In this document: piece after piece, positions 1 through 8,498 of the stretch
How the letters are laid out: each line of letters starts with the position of its first letter
Numbering within the stretch: position 1 is the first letter of the stretch
Origin: Gemmatimonadota bacterium
GTDB taxonomy: Bacteria > Gemmatimonadota > Gemmatimonadetes > Gemmatimonadales > GWC2-71-9
Direction: 5' to 3'
DNA: 64,000 nucleotides
Assembly: GCA_027294455.1 (NCBI GenBank)
Contig: JAPULZ010000064.1
Coordinates: 62,001-126,000 of the forward strand
Translations under genes and position numbers: made by a program
Notes under the pieces: generated by a model
Databases searched by the model: none
What the model saw: only the letters and a program-made list of their open reading frames with translations
What the model was told of the DNA's origin: nothing

Positions 1-1
1 T

Positions 2-2992
2 CCCTGGGGGAACACCACGTTCGAGGGAACCGCGCAGCACCGCCATGGGAACGGCCCCATCAGTGTTGCACGCGGAGTCGTGCGTCTCGATCATCGCACC
101 GACACGGTGGGCGTGTGGGCGCAACTCGAGTTGGATTCGTTGAGATTTGCCGGCGTGCACGCCTCGTATCCCCGCCTGCCGGAGCGGGGAGTATTCGGAG
201 GCCGAGCCACACTCAGCGGATTTGCCGATTCGCTCGGGTTCCGCATCGACGCCGAGGGTCCGCCCGGCCGCGTGGTGGCCACCGGGTACCTAGTGCTCCT
301 GCCGGACGTGCTCGGCGTGCAGAACCTCAACGCCCAGGTGCGCCGCCTGAGCCTGGGCGATTTGGAGTCGATGTTTCCGCCCACGGAGCTCTACGGGCGA
401 GTGCACGGCGGCGTGTCGTCCGATTCGGCGGCCGGGCTCGTGGGCGAACTCTCCATCGTGCTCGACGCGTCCTTCGCCGCCGGTTCGCCCATCGACGGTA
501 TGCGGGGCGTGGTCCGGTTCGAGAACCGGATGATCTTCGCGGACAGCCTCCGCTTGACGGGCCCGTCCATGACTCTAATCGCCCATGGGGGATTGGGGTT
601 GATCGACGCGCGGCCGGGTGTGCTCCGGGTCCTGGCGGACGTGGATTCGTTGGCCACCATCGAACCACTGCTGCGCGAGCGTTTCCCACGGTTGGAGCAA
701 GACAGCATCTTCACCCGCATGATCGGCTCGGTGGACGCCGAGGTCACCCTGGCCGGGTCCATCGACGAATTCGAAGCCGACATCGTGGTCTCCGTCCCCC
801 TCGCCACCTCGGTGGGTGCGTGGCTCGAGGGGCTGGACGTACGTGCGACGCTGCCGGCGAGTCCCAGGGGAGCCCTCTCCGTCGTGGGCCGTGCCGACTC
901 GCTGGCGCTGGGACGATACGCGTACTCGGATCTCGAGCTCAGCATGTCCGGCCGCCGCAACGCCGCAACCTGGCTTGGGCGGGTGCGGTTGGGGAGCGAG
1001 GGGTCCTGGATCGCCTGGGGACGCACCGAGGTCGATTCCGGGCAGATCCGAATTCCCGTCGAGTTCATGGGGCTGTTGCTCCCCACGCACCGCTGGTTCC
1101 TCGAGCCGGGTGCGGTGGTGACGGTGACCGATTCGGCGTTAGATCTCGCCAACGTCTTGATCAAGAGTGAAGACGGCGGCGCATGGGTCGAGATGGAGGG
1201 ACAAATTCCCCGGGGAGGCGCGACGGGCAGCCTCTCGGGTTCGTGGGTGCGCTTGCCCCTGTCGGACGTGTGGGGGCTCGCCCAACTCGATACTGAGCAT
1301 GTCGGGGGGGACGTGGGCGGCACGTTGGAGCTGTCGGGGTCGGCCACCGCGCCGGTGTGGCATGCGGCGTTCCAGGTGAACGACGGCCGGTTCCGCTCTT
1401 TCCGCATCCCGTTGCTCGAGACGACGGTGGGGTACGAGAACCAGCGGCTGGTCGCAGAGGGAACGATCTGGCGACTGGCCCAGCCCATCCTGACCCTCGA
1501 CCTCGACCTGCCGCTCGATCTCGCCCTGGAGGGGGCTGAACAGCGCCAGCTTCCCGGGCCCCTGACCATCAACGCCACCGCCGACGGGGTCGACCTCTCA
1601 CTCATGGAGCTCGTCACCCCGCTGGTGCGTAACGCCGTGGGACAGCTCGATGCCAACGTCGGGATCACGGGAACCTGGCGCGAACCCCAGCTCACGGGCA
1701 CGCTCGCCCTCACCGATGCCGGCGCCTTCCTGCCGGGACTCGGTGTGACCCACGAGAACATCTCGGGGTCGGTCGTCTTGGCGGGCGATACGATTCGGGT
1801 GGATCGCCTGGTCATCGGCAGCGGAGGAGGAACCGCAGAGATCACCGGGTTCGTCCGCCTGCAAGACCTGACCCAGCCCATCGTCGAATTGGGCATCGTC
1901 GCGAATCAATTCCGCACCCTCGACGTCCCGGATTTTTTGGCGTTCACGATGACCGGAGACCTCTCGCTGGACGGTCCGATCTTCGGCGCGACGTTGCGGG
2001 GTCGGGGCACTTTGAGCGAAACGGATCTGTATTTCGCGGATCTCATCCAAAAGCGCATCATCAATCTCGAAGACACATTGTACGCGTTCAGCCCGTCTTT
2101 CATCGATCGGGAGCTTCTGCGCGAGGAGGGACTCCTCGCGGCGTTGCAGATTCGGCTGCTCGACAGCTTGCGGATCGAAGACCTGGCGCTCGAGATGGGC
2201 TCCAACGTGCGTTTGCTGTCCACTGAAGCGGATATTGCCCTCACGGGCCGGCTGTTGATAGGCAAGGTGGCGGACCAGTATCGGTTCGACGGAACCCTGA
2301 ACGCCCCGCGTGGGACGTACCGCCTTTCGTTCGGGAGCAGCGCCGGTCTCGGCGAGCTGATCGTGCGTGAGTTCACGGTGACCGGGGGACAGGTGCAGTA
2401 CTTCGGGACGCCCGATTTGAACGCCGGCTTGAACATCGACGCCCGCTACAATCTTCGCACGACCAAGGGCGAGGATCTCACCATTTTCGTGAACGTCGGG
2501 GGAACGCTCTACGCCCCGGACCTGACGCTGAGTAGCGACTTCCGGCCGCCCCTCCCCGAGGACGAGGTGATCTCCTACCTCCTGTTCAATGCGCCGAGCG
2601 TCGAGGCGCTGGGTGGGCAGGAACTAGGATTCTTGCGGTCCCAGCTGCTGGGGGCCCTGTCCAGCCAGATCGGTGGGCTCCTCATCTCGGACCTGGGGGT
2701 GCCGCTCAGTTATCTCAGCATCCGGCCGCCGTCCCAGGGATTGTCCGGGACGGAAGTAGCCCTGGGGTGGCAGATCGGTCCCAAGACGTATGTGACGCTG
2801 AGCCCGCGCATCTGCCAGCAGCAGGAGGTGTTCCATCCGGACCTCGGTGCCAGCGTCGAGTACCGCTTCACGCAAAATTGGCTTTTCTCGGCCAGCCGCG
2901 ATCCGGTGAACACGTGTTCGGTGCTGGGCGGCCCCTCCCGCGCCATCAAGTCGCAGCTCGGTGTCGATCTGTTCTGGGAAAAACGATACTAG
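2..2992 (+). CDS. tamB: TamB-like translocation and assembly module protein (5' truncated)
   Basis: The reading frame is open to the left edge, so the GTG at 80 in the ORF track is not the real start and the N-terminal anchor lies outside the window. The visible 996 codons are long runs of alternating beta-strand sequence with no catalytic motif. They end in a TamB/DUF490-type C-terminal domain (DFRPPLPEDEVISYLLFN) and a short aromatic C-terminus. TamB proteins span the periplasm and move lipids or outer-membrane proteins with a TamA/BamA-type partner. No BamA-type gene is visible. The stop overlaps the GTG start of the lipid kinase by one base, so the two are probably co-translated and share envelope lipid context. 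The family call is confident, the exact role less so. Confidence 0.85.
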   Translation, partial: PWGNTTFEGTAQHRHGNGPISVARGVVRLDHRTDTVGVWAQLELDSLRFAGVHASYPRLPERGVFGGRATLSGFADSLGFRIDAEGPPGRVVATGYLVLLPDVLGVQNLNAQVRRLSLGDLESMFPPTELYGRVHGGVSSDSAAGLVGELSIVLDASFAAGSPIDGMRGVVRFENRMIFADSLRLTGPSMTLIAHGGLGLIDARPGVLRVLADVDSLATIEPLLRERFPRLEQDSIFTRMIGSVDAEVTLAGSIDEFEADIVVSVPLATSVGAWLEGLDVRATLPASPRGALSVVGRADSLALGRYAYSDLELSMSGRRNAATWLGRVRLGSEGSWIAWGRTEVDSGQIRIPVEFMGLLLPTHRWFLEPGAVVTVTDSALDLANVLIKSEDGGAWVEMEGQIPRGGATGSLSGSWVRLPLSDVWGLAQLDTEHVGGDVGGTLELSGSATAPVWHAAFQVNDGRFRSFRIPLLETTVGYENQRLVAEGTIWRLAQPILTLDLDLPLDLALEGAEQRQLPGPLTINATADGVDLSLMELVTPLVRNAVGQLDANVGITGTWREPQLTGTLALTDAGAFLPGLGVTHENISGSVVLAGDTIRVDRLVIGSGGGTAEITGFVRLQDLTQPIVELGIVANQFRTLDVPDFLAFTMTGDLSLDGPIFGATLRGRGTLSETDLYFADLIQKRIINLEDTLYAFSPSFIDRELLREEGLLAALQIRLLDSLRIEDLALEMGSNVRLLSTEADIALTGRLLIGKVADQYRFDGTLNAPRGTYRLSFGSSAGLGELIVREFTVTGGQVQYFGTPDLNAGLNIDARYNLRTTKGEDLTIFVNVGGTLYAPDLTLSSDFRPPLPEDEVISYLLFNAPSVEALGGQELGFLRSQLLGALSSQIGGLLISDLGVPLSYLSIRPPSQGLSGTEVALGWQIGPKTYVTLSPRICQQQEVFHPDLGASVEYRFTQNWLFSASRDPVNTCSVLGGPSRAIKSQLGVDLFWEKRY

Positions 2993-3879
2993 TGCGGCGT
3001 ATTCTCTTGATAAAAAACCCGGCCGCCGCACGTACCCGCCGGCGGACCAGAGAGTCTGTCGTGGCCGCCATGGAGGAGTTGGGGTGTGAGGTGCGTGTGG
3101 CCGTGACCACCGGCCAGGGCGATGCGGTGCAGGTTGCCCGAGCCGGCGCCCAGGACGGAGTCGACGCCATCGCCGTCTACGGCGGCGACGGAACGGTCAT
3201 GCAGGCGGTGGAAGGCATGATGGGCCACGACATCCCGATTGGCATCATCCCCGGTGGGACCGGCAACCTGCTGGCCGGCAACCTGCGGCTACCCCGGGAT
3301 CCCGTCGCCGCGGCCCGTATCGTCGCCTCCGGCCGGCCCCGGGCCATCGATCTCGGCCGATTGGACCAGGCCGGGCGAACGCAATATTTTGCCGTGGCGG
3401 CCGGCTCGGGATTCGACGCCGATCTGATGGCGCGCACCACCAGCGCCGCCAAGCGACGATGGGGGTTCGCCGCCTACGTGGCCCAGGCTGTGACACTGGC
3501 CGGGGCGTTGCGAACCGGTTCGTTTCGGGTCACGATTGATGGCGAGCCGATGGAGCTGGATGCGACCACGGTCTTGGTGGCGAACTGCCGGGAATTCGCG
3601 CCCCCGAGGATGAGTCTCGCGCCGGACATCGCCTTCGACGACGGCGTGTTGGACGTCGTGGTGCTCAAGGCAAAGGGGGTGTTGGAATCGGCTGGGATCT
3701 TGTGGAAACTTTGGAACGACACAGTTGATGGTGTTGCGGTGCGTCATTATCGGGGAACGGAAATAACGGTGGAAACCCAGCCGAGCCGCCCGGTTCAGCT
3801 CGACGGCGAGGTGAGTGGCGAGACCCCCTTCACTGCGACCATACTACCCAAAGGACTTTCGGTGCTCGTCCCGGCATAG
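2992..3879 (+). CDS. Diacylglycerol kinase family lipid kinase (YegS/DgkB type)
   Basis: A 295-aa soluble lipid kinase of the DAGK catalytic family. The nucleotide-binding signature GGDGT lies at residues 64-68 and the second glycine motif GGTGN at 88-92. The C-terminal half carries the family's QLDGE motif near residue 270. It likely phosphorylates diacylglycerol or a related lipid at the inner membrane. The start is GTG at 2992, whose G is the last base of the tamB TAG. The ORF-track start at 2767 would overlap tamB by 225 bases and is rejected. Length fits the family. The lipid substrate cannot be told from sequence. Confidence 0.9.
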   Translation: MRRILLIKNPAAARTRRRTRESVVAAMEELGCEVRVAVTTGQGDAVQVARAGAQDGVDAIAVYGGDGTVMQAVEGMMGHDIPIGIIPGGTGNLLAGNLRLPRDPVAAARIVASGRPRAIDLGRLDQAGRTQYFAVAAGSGFDADLMARTTSAAKRRWGFAAYVAQAVTLAGALRTGSFRVTIDGEPMELDATTVLVANCREFAPPRMSLAPDIAFDDGVLDVVVLKAKGVLESAGILWKLWNDTVDGVAVRHYRGTEITVETQPSRPVQLDGEVSGETPFTATILPKGLSVLVPA

Positions 3880-3922
3880 GCCGTCCGGGGCCTTGGGGTT
3901 TTTTTGGACATTGGCAGGGTTC

Positions 3923-5269
3923 ATGGATCAATCCGTATTGTTGGTCGACGACGATCCAGCAATTCTCAAATCTGTCGGCAACTTCCTCGAGCGGTCCGGC
4001 TATCAGGTTTTCCGTGCTGCGACGGGCGAGCTGGCCCTCCAGCAGAATGAAAAGAATGCGCCGGACGTCGTCTTGCTCGATTTGCATCTGCCCGAGATGC
4101 CCGGTTTCGAGGTGCTGGAGACACTGCGCGAGCAGGACGCGGCCGTCATCGTGTTGACGGGCCGCGGCGACATCGAGACCGCCGTGCAGGCCATGCAGCG
4201 CGGAGCCGAGAATTTCCTCACGAAGCCCGTGGACATGCCCCACCTGCTGCTGGCGGTCGATCGCGTCCGTGACAAGGTGCGGATGCGGCGCGACGTGGGC
4301 CTGCTCATGGCGCGGGCCAACCCGGAGGCCGATCTGTCTTCCTTGGGATCGTCTCCCAAGATGCGGGAAATCGCCCGCCAGGTCGAACTCCTCGCCTCGA
4401 ACGACACCACCACCACACTCATCATCGGCGAGAGCGGGACGGGCAAGGGCTACCTCGCACGCATGATCCACTCGCTGTCCGCGCGCTCCCGGGAACCGTT
4501 CGTCGATATCAACTGCGGCGGCCTCACCGTAGCGCACCTCGACAGCGAGCTGTTCGGCGCCGAGAAAGACACCGATCCGGGAACCCGGGAGCGGCGCCCG
4601 GGCCTGTTCGAGCTGGCCGATCGCGGAACGATTCTGCTGGACTCCGTCGGTGAGTTGGCCCCCGAGCTCCAACCAAAGCTCTTGCACGTGCTCGAGTCCA
4701 AGACCTTCCGCCGGATGGGCGGCGCGCGCGAAATCACCGTCGACGTGCGGGTGATAGCCGCAACGAGCACCGACCTCGGGGAAGCCGTGTGGGCGGGCCG
4801 GTTCCGGGACGACTTGTTCTATCGGCTGAACGTCCTGCCGATCCTGCTTCCGCCGTGTCGCGAGCGCACACAGGAAGATCGCCTGGCGTTGCTGGAGCGA
4901 CTCTTGGCGTCGTTGTGGCGGGGAGACGTGGGGGCGCAGCCGGTCATCGAGACCGCCGCGCTGGAGCGACTGCTCGCGTATTCCTGGCCCGGCAACGTGC
5001 GCGAGATGCGCAACGTCCTCGAGCGGGCACTGTTGCTGGCGCAGGGGCAGTCGAGCATCGGCCTCGGGCACCTCCCCGTCGAGATCCGCCGCGACATGCA
5101 CCTGAGCGACACCAAGTATGACGTCCTGACACTCAAGGAGGTCGAGCGCCGGCAGATCGCCGTGGCGCTCCAACACCACAACGGCAATCGCACGCACACC
5201 GCCCGCGATCTGGCCATTTCGCGTGCGACCCTCATCAAGAAGATCAAACTCTACGAACTGGACGCATGA
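3923..5269 (+). CDS. NtrC-like response regulator with degenerate AAA+ domain
   Basis: A 448-aa protein: receiver domain (about 4-115, phosphoacceptor D53, K101), NtrC-family AAA+ domain (about 140-375) and a Fis-type HTH (about 405-446). Walker A is intact (GESGTGKG, 169-176), as are RFRDDLFYRLN and GNVRE. Three hallmarks are altered. The sigma54-contacting GAFTGA loop reads DTDPGT near 216-221. The Walker B DE reads DS (LLDS, 237-241). Sensor I AATN reads AATS (279-282). A normal sigma54 activator needs the first two, so this is probably a phosphorylation-controlled DNA-binding protein that does not remodel sigma54. The ATG at 3923 is chosen because the receiver domain begins immediately after it. 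No histidine kinase is adjacent. Confidence 0.88.
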   Translation: MDQSVLLVDDDPAILKSVGNFLERSGYQVFRAATGELALQQNEKNAPDVVLLDLHLPEMPGFEVLETLREQDAAVIVLTGRGDIETAVQAMQRGAENFLTKPVDMPHLLLAVDRVRDKVRMRRDVGLLMARANPEADLSSLGSSPKMREIARQVELLASNDTTTTLIIGESGTGKGYLARMIHSLSARSREPFVDINCGGLTVAHLDSELFGAEKDTDPGTRERRPGLFELADRGTILLDSVGELAPELQPKLLHVLESKTFRRMGGAREITVDVRVIAATSTDLGEAVWAGRFRDDLFYRLNVLPILLPPCRERTQEDRLALLERLLASLWRGDVGAQPVIETAALERLLAYSWPGNVREMRNVLERALLLAQGQSSIGLGHLPVEIRRDMHLSDTKYDVLTLKEVERRQIAVALQHHNGNRTHTARDLAISRATLIKKIKLYELDA

Positions 5270-5275
5270 GCCGAC

Positions 5276-5464
5276 ATGACCAAGAAGAGTGACGGCATGG
5301 TTTGCCGCGCGTGCGGCAATGATGAACGCGCATCGGAAGGATATCCTTGCGAGGATTGTGGCACGTTCCTTTGCCTGATGTGTTCGTTTCGTGGCGTGTC
5401 CCGGTGTAACGCCTGTGCCGCAAAGGCAGGGGTACCGAACGTTCCGGAAGACCGTCGTTCCTGA
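5276..5464 (+). CDS. Small four-CxxC zinc-ribbon protein
   Basis: A 62-aa protein with four CxxC pairs (CRAC, CEDC, CLMC, CNAC), enough ligands for two zinc sites. No helix-turn-helix or catalytic domain is present and I do not recognise a named family. It starts six bases after the response-regulator stop and ends nine bases before the HAD phosphatase, inside an evident operon. The dense, evenly spaced cysteines argue that it is a real gene and not a chance ORF. A role as a metal-binding adaptor is inference. Confidence 0.72.
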   Translation: MTKKSDGMVCRACGNDERASEGYPCEDCGTFLCLMCSFRGVSRCNACAAKAGVPNVPEDRRS

Positions 5465-5473
5465 TCCCGCGAC

Positions 5474-6175
5474 ATGACGTTCAGAAAGCTCGTATTGTTC
5501 GACATTGACGGGACGCTGCTCTCGTCCGATGGGGCAGGTCGCGGCGCCATTCGCAACGCCCTGCTTGACGAGATGGGGACGACGGGCCCCATCGACGATT
5601 TCCGGTTCGACGGCAAGACCGATCCGCAAATCGTGCGGGACCTCATGCTGGCGGTCGATCACCCTGATGCCGAAAGCGACATACACGTGCAGGCGGTGTG
5701 CGACCGCTACATCGAGCTCCTCGAGCGGGAGTTCGCGAGCGGACGGCGCGCTTCCCGTGTTTTCCCCGGGGTACGCGAGTTGTTGGACGAACTCGAAGCG
5801 CGGGCCGATGTGATGCTCGGCTTGCTTACCGGAAACCTCGCGGCGGGTGCGAGACTCAAGCTCGTGGCGGTCGGCATCGAGATGGAGCGATTCCGCGTGG
5901 GGGCGTTCGGGTCGGACGCCGCCGATCGCAGGGCGTTGCCGCCCATCGCCGCCGCGCGGGCGGCCGAGGTGTGGGGGACAGCGCCGAGCGGCGAGCAGGT
6001 CGTCATCATCGGTGACACGCCGGCCGACGTCACCTGCGGAGAGTCCGTCGGGGCGCGTGCCCTGGGCGTGGCGACAGGCGCGTACGTCGCGGCGGACCTG
6101 CATGACGCGGGTGCCTTTGCCGTGTTCGAGGATCTCTCCGACACCGATCGGGTCGTCGCAGCGATTTTCGCGTGA
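5474..6175 (+). CDS. HAD-superfamily hydrolase (phosphoglycolate phosphatase-like)
   Basis: A 233-aa HAD phosphatase. Motif I is DIDGT at 10-14, with nucleophile D10 and acid/base D12. A helical cap follows, then motif II (GLLTGN) near 120 and the acidic motif IV (IIGDTPADVTCG) near 180. Such enzymes dephosphorylate small phosphorylated metabolites such as 2-phosphoglycolate, but the substrate cannot be read from sequence. The TGA stop overlaps the following GTG by four bases (GTGA). The shared operon with a two-component regulator gives no clear pathway. Confidence 0.88.
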   Translation: MTFRKLVLFDIDGTLLSSDGAGRGAIRNALLDEMGTTGPIDDFRFDGKTDPQIVRDLMLAVDHPDAESDIHVQAVCDRYIELLEREFASGRRASRVFPGVRELLDELEARADVMLGLLTGNLAAGARLKLVAVGIEMERFRVGAFGSDAADRRALPPIAAARAAEVWGTAPSGEQVVIIGDTPADVTCGESVGARALGVATGAYVAADLHDAGAFAVFEDLSDTDRVVAAIFA

Positions 6176-6909
6176 CCCACGCCAAGCTGCTGATCCCGCT
6201 GCGGATTCCCGAACTGGGGCCGGCCCTGGGCAAGCTCGTCTCCGGAACCGGAAGCGTGATCGAGGGTTTTTCACTCGAATCCAGCCGCCGCCTCCTGGCG
6301 ACTAGGGTGATCGAGATGGGAGGAGAGGCACGCCGCCTGGCTTCGTCCGGCGAGCGGTCCGCGGCCCTTTCCGTACTGGGCCGCGACGCCTGGCTCGTCG
6401 TGTGGGAAGAGGCCGTGACCCCCGCGGCGACGCGCCTCGTGGAGCGGCTGTCCGCGCACCTGCTGGCCGAGGCCACCGCGGTCCACATGCCGCGGCGAGT
6501 GCGTGAGCGGATAGCCATCGGCGAGATGGAGCGCCGCGCCATCGGTGCGCGGCTCGGATCCGCCGGTGCCGGCCTCATTCCCGTGCTGGACGAAATCGAA
6601 GCGCGAAGCGCCGCGCTGGTGGATGCCACCGGTCTCGAACGGGGCGCGCTCGCGGGATGGCAGAGGGCGCAAACGACGGCGGCGCGCCGTCTGGAGGAGG
6701 CGTGGCTGCTGCTCGAGTGCCGCGTCGCCGAGGAGCTGGTGACCTGGCAGCGCGTCGCCGACGAAACTTCCCGGTGGCGGAAACCGTTGTGGCCCGTGAT
6801 TCTGGTGGGCGTCGCGGGAGTCGGCGCCGCCTTGTGGGTCGGCCTGATGCTGGGCGGGGTGCTGACGGCGCCGTCCTGGTTGGTCTCGCTGTGGCGGAGT
6901 GTGCGGTGA
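6172..6909 (+). CDS. Hypothetical helical protein with one C-terminal membrane segment
   Basis: A 245-aa protein that I do not recognise. Residues 1-200 are Arg/Glu/Ala-rich and predicted helical, with no cysteine-rich or catalytic motif. One hydrophobic segment (PVILVGVAGVGAALWVGLML, about 207-226) and a short basic tail suggest a tail-anchored inner-membrane protein with a cytoplasmic domain. The GTG start overlaps the HAD stop (GTGA), and its own stop overlaps the acpS start the same way, so it is translated as part of this operon. Function is unknown. Confidence 0.7.
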   Translation: MTHAKLLIPLRIPELGPALGKLVSGTGSVIEGFSLESSRRLLATRVIEMGGEARRLASSGERSAALSVLGRDAWLVVWEEAVTPAATRLVERLSAHLLAEATAVHMPRRVRERIAIGEMERRAIGARLGSAGAGLIPVLDEIEARSAALVDATGLERGALAGWQRAQTTAARRLEEAWLLLECRVAEELVTWQRVADETSRWRKPLWPVILVGVAGVGAALWVGLMLGGVLTAPSWLVSLWRSVR

Positions 6910-7364
6910 CCCACGACGAACTCGTAGCCGGCCTGGCGGACGCAGCGCACCACATTGGGGAACAGACGCACGCGATTGGCGTCGGGATCGACCTAGTGGA
7001 CATCGACCGGGTGGAGGCGCTGCTCCACCGGCACGGCGTGCGGGCCCTACGGCGGCTGCTGACGGAGCAGGAACAGGCCTACTGCCGGGACATGGCCCGG
7101 CCCGCGCAGCATGTCGCGGCGCGCGTCGCCGCGAAGGAAGCGTCGTACAAGGCGCTGCAACTCGCTGGGAACGCCCGCGGGGTGGGGTGGCTGGATAGCG
7201 AGGTGGTGGTGAACGGCGACGGCCGGCCGACGTTGCGCCTGCACGGTCGGGCCGAGGAAGCGGCGTCCCGGCTCCAGGCGTCAGAAGTGTTGATCTCGTT
7301 GACGCATTCGCGTCATGCCGCGGCGGCGGTGGTCGTGCTTACTCGAGGTGGAGCTTCGCGCTGA
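6906..7364 (+). CDS. acpS: Holo-[acyl-carrier-protein] synthase
   Basis: AcpS transfers the 4'-phosphopantetheine arm of CoA to the serine of apo-ACP, activating fatty-acid synthesis. The signature IGVGIDLVDIDR lies at about 25-36 with its metal-binding Asp, and AAKEASYKAL near 78 supplies the catalytic Glu and Lys. The GTG at 6906 overlaps the previous TGA (GTGA). That gives 152 aa, about 25 residues longer at the N-terminus than typical AcpS, so a later start cannot be excluded. The longer ORF-track start at 6657 lies inside the upstream gene and is rejected. It converges on the flippase gene. Confidence 0.9.
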   Translation: MTHDELVAGLADAAHHIGEQTHAIGVGIDLVDIDRVEALLHRHGVRALRRLLTEQEQAYCRDMARPAQHVAARVAAKEASYKALQLAGNARGVGWLDSEVVVNGDGRPTLRLHGRAEEAASRLQASEVLISLTHSRHAAAAVVVLTRGGASR

Positions 7365-7404
7365 TTCTCCCATACTGCCTCGTCATCACAACCTCAGAGG
7401 TTGC

Positions 7405-7451
7405 GGGGTTGATGCCCTCGGGAATCGGGATTCCGAAGTCGGCGTTCAGGC
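7405..7451. repeat. 47-bp copy of an internal lgt segment (copy A)
   Basis: These 47 bases match 8823-8869 inside lgt at 46 of 47 positions (one T/G difference) in the same orientation, 1418 bp apart. Copy A lies between acpS and the flippase gene, and its end supplies the last codon and the TGA stop (7446-7448) of the flippase gene. Read on the minus strand in the lgt frame it encodes NADFGIPIPEGINP, then diverges. A match this long cannot be chance. It is either a short ectopic duplication or an assembly artefact. Confidence 0.85.
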
Positions 7452-8489
7452 ACCCTCACCCCGTTGGGCTTCCATCTCCAGTGTCGTGCGCACGTCGGAC
7501 TCGATGGACCCGAAACGCAGCCCCAGTCTCCAGGCATAGTAGAGCCCCAGCAGCGTGACCGGGATGAAGCCCGCGAGATGGTACCCGATCGCCAAGCTCA
7601 ACGTCGGCTCTGCCGCGACGCCGAACACATCGTGAACGCTCACGGAGACGCCGGCTTGCAGGGTACCGATGAAGCCGGGGCCCGCCGGTAGAGCAACGAA
7701 CAGAGAGACGGCACACTGCGCGAACATCGCGGCGGTCGCCCCGAGCTCGATGCCGAATGCCCGGAAGGCGGTCCAGAACGACGCAGCCATCCAGACCCAC
7801 AGGAGAAGCGACAAGAGAAAGGCCTTGAGCATGGCCGCCGGTCTGCGAAGCAAATCCAGCCCGGAGAGGAATGACTCGAATTTCGCGACGGCCCCATATT
7901 CAACATCGCCGGGTAGCAACCGCGCGAACGCCCGAACCAACCGTTCGATCACGCTCGGCCAGATGAACAAGACACCGACGGCCGCCGAAGCGATGGCGGC
8001 CACCAGAATCCCCGCCAACGCAGCGTAGCCGACGGAGTGGCCCAAAACGGTCGCACCCGTCGGGAAAGCCGGGGACAGGAGCGTGACGAGCAGGAGCAGA
8101 ACGAGGGCGACCATGTCGAGGAGCCGCTCGAGCACAATCGTTCCCAGAGCACCGGACATGGAGACAGGGGCCATGCGGCTGAGGGCAAAGGGCCGGACGA
8201 TCTCGCCGAGGCGGGCGGGGAGGAGATTCGTGATCATGAACCCGATGTTCAGGGCGGCCCAGCGAGAACGGAGGGTCGTGGGGACGCCGAGTGGCTCCAA
8301 CAGGATGCCCCAACGCAGGGCGCGAATGAGACCGCCACTGGTCAAGAAGGCGCCCGCCACCAAGAGCCAGACCGGGTCGGCGGTCGCGAGCTGCTGAGCG
8401 ATCGCACCCAGATCCTCCCCTCGAAACACCAGCCAAAGTAGCAGGGCGGACACGGCGAGCCCCATCCAGGCCTTCCAGCCGAGCTTCAA
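7446..8489 (-). CDS. Lysylphosphatidylglycerol synthase TM-region / UPF0104 flippase-like protein
   Basis: A 347-aa polytopic membrane protein of the family that forms the flippase half of MprF and the YbhN/AglD-like proteins. It has about eight hydrophobic segments and the family motif NLLPARLGEIVRP near residues 88-100. It probably moves or modifies a lipid-linked compound in the inner membrane; the substrate is unknown. The start is TTG at 8489 with a good ribosome site (AGGAG, six bases upstream), nine bases below the lgt stop, so it is the last gene of the long minus-strand operon. The C-terminus is unusual: its final Ala codon and stop come from the 47-bp lgt-like repeat, so the native tail may have been lost. 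Confidence 0.85.
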   Translation of the reverse strand: MKLGWKAWMGLAVSALLLWLVFRGEDLGAIAQQLATADPVWLLVAGAFLTSGGLIRALRWGILLEPLGVPTTLRSRWAALNIGFMITNLLPARLGEIVRPFALSRMAPVSMSGALGTIVLERLLDMVALVLLLLVTLLSPAFPTGATVLGHSVGYAALAGILVAAIASAAVGVLFIWPSVIERLVRAFARLLPGDVEYGAVAKFESFLSGLDLLRRPAAMLKAFLLSLLLWVWMAASFWTAFRAFGIELGATAAMFAQCAVSLFVALPAGPGFIGTLQAGVSVSVHDVFGVAAEPTLSLAIGYHLAGFIPVTLLGLYYAWRLGLRFGSIESDVRTTLEMEAQRGEGA

Positions 8490-8498
8490 ACGCTGCTC

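Noticed and set aside
3880-3910. Intrinsic terminator after the lipid kinase (GGCC stem plus seven T)
   Set aside because: The stem is only four base pairs and lies before a same-strand gene; too weak to call.
3830-6274. 814-aa minus-strand ORF
   Set aside because: Antisense shadow of the response regulator, zinc-ribbon and HAD genes; low-complexity His/Arg/Gly composition and no motif.
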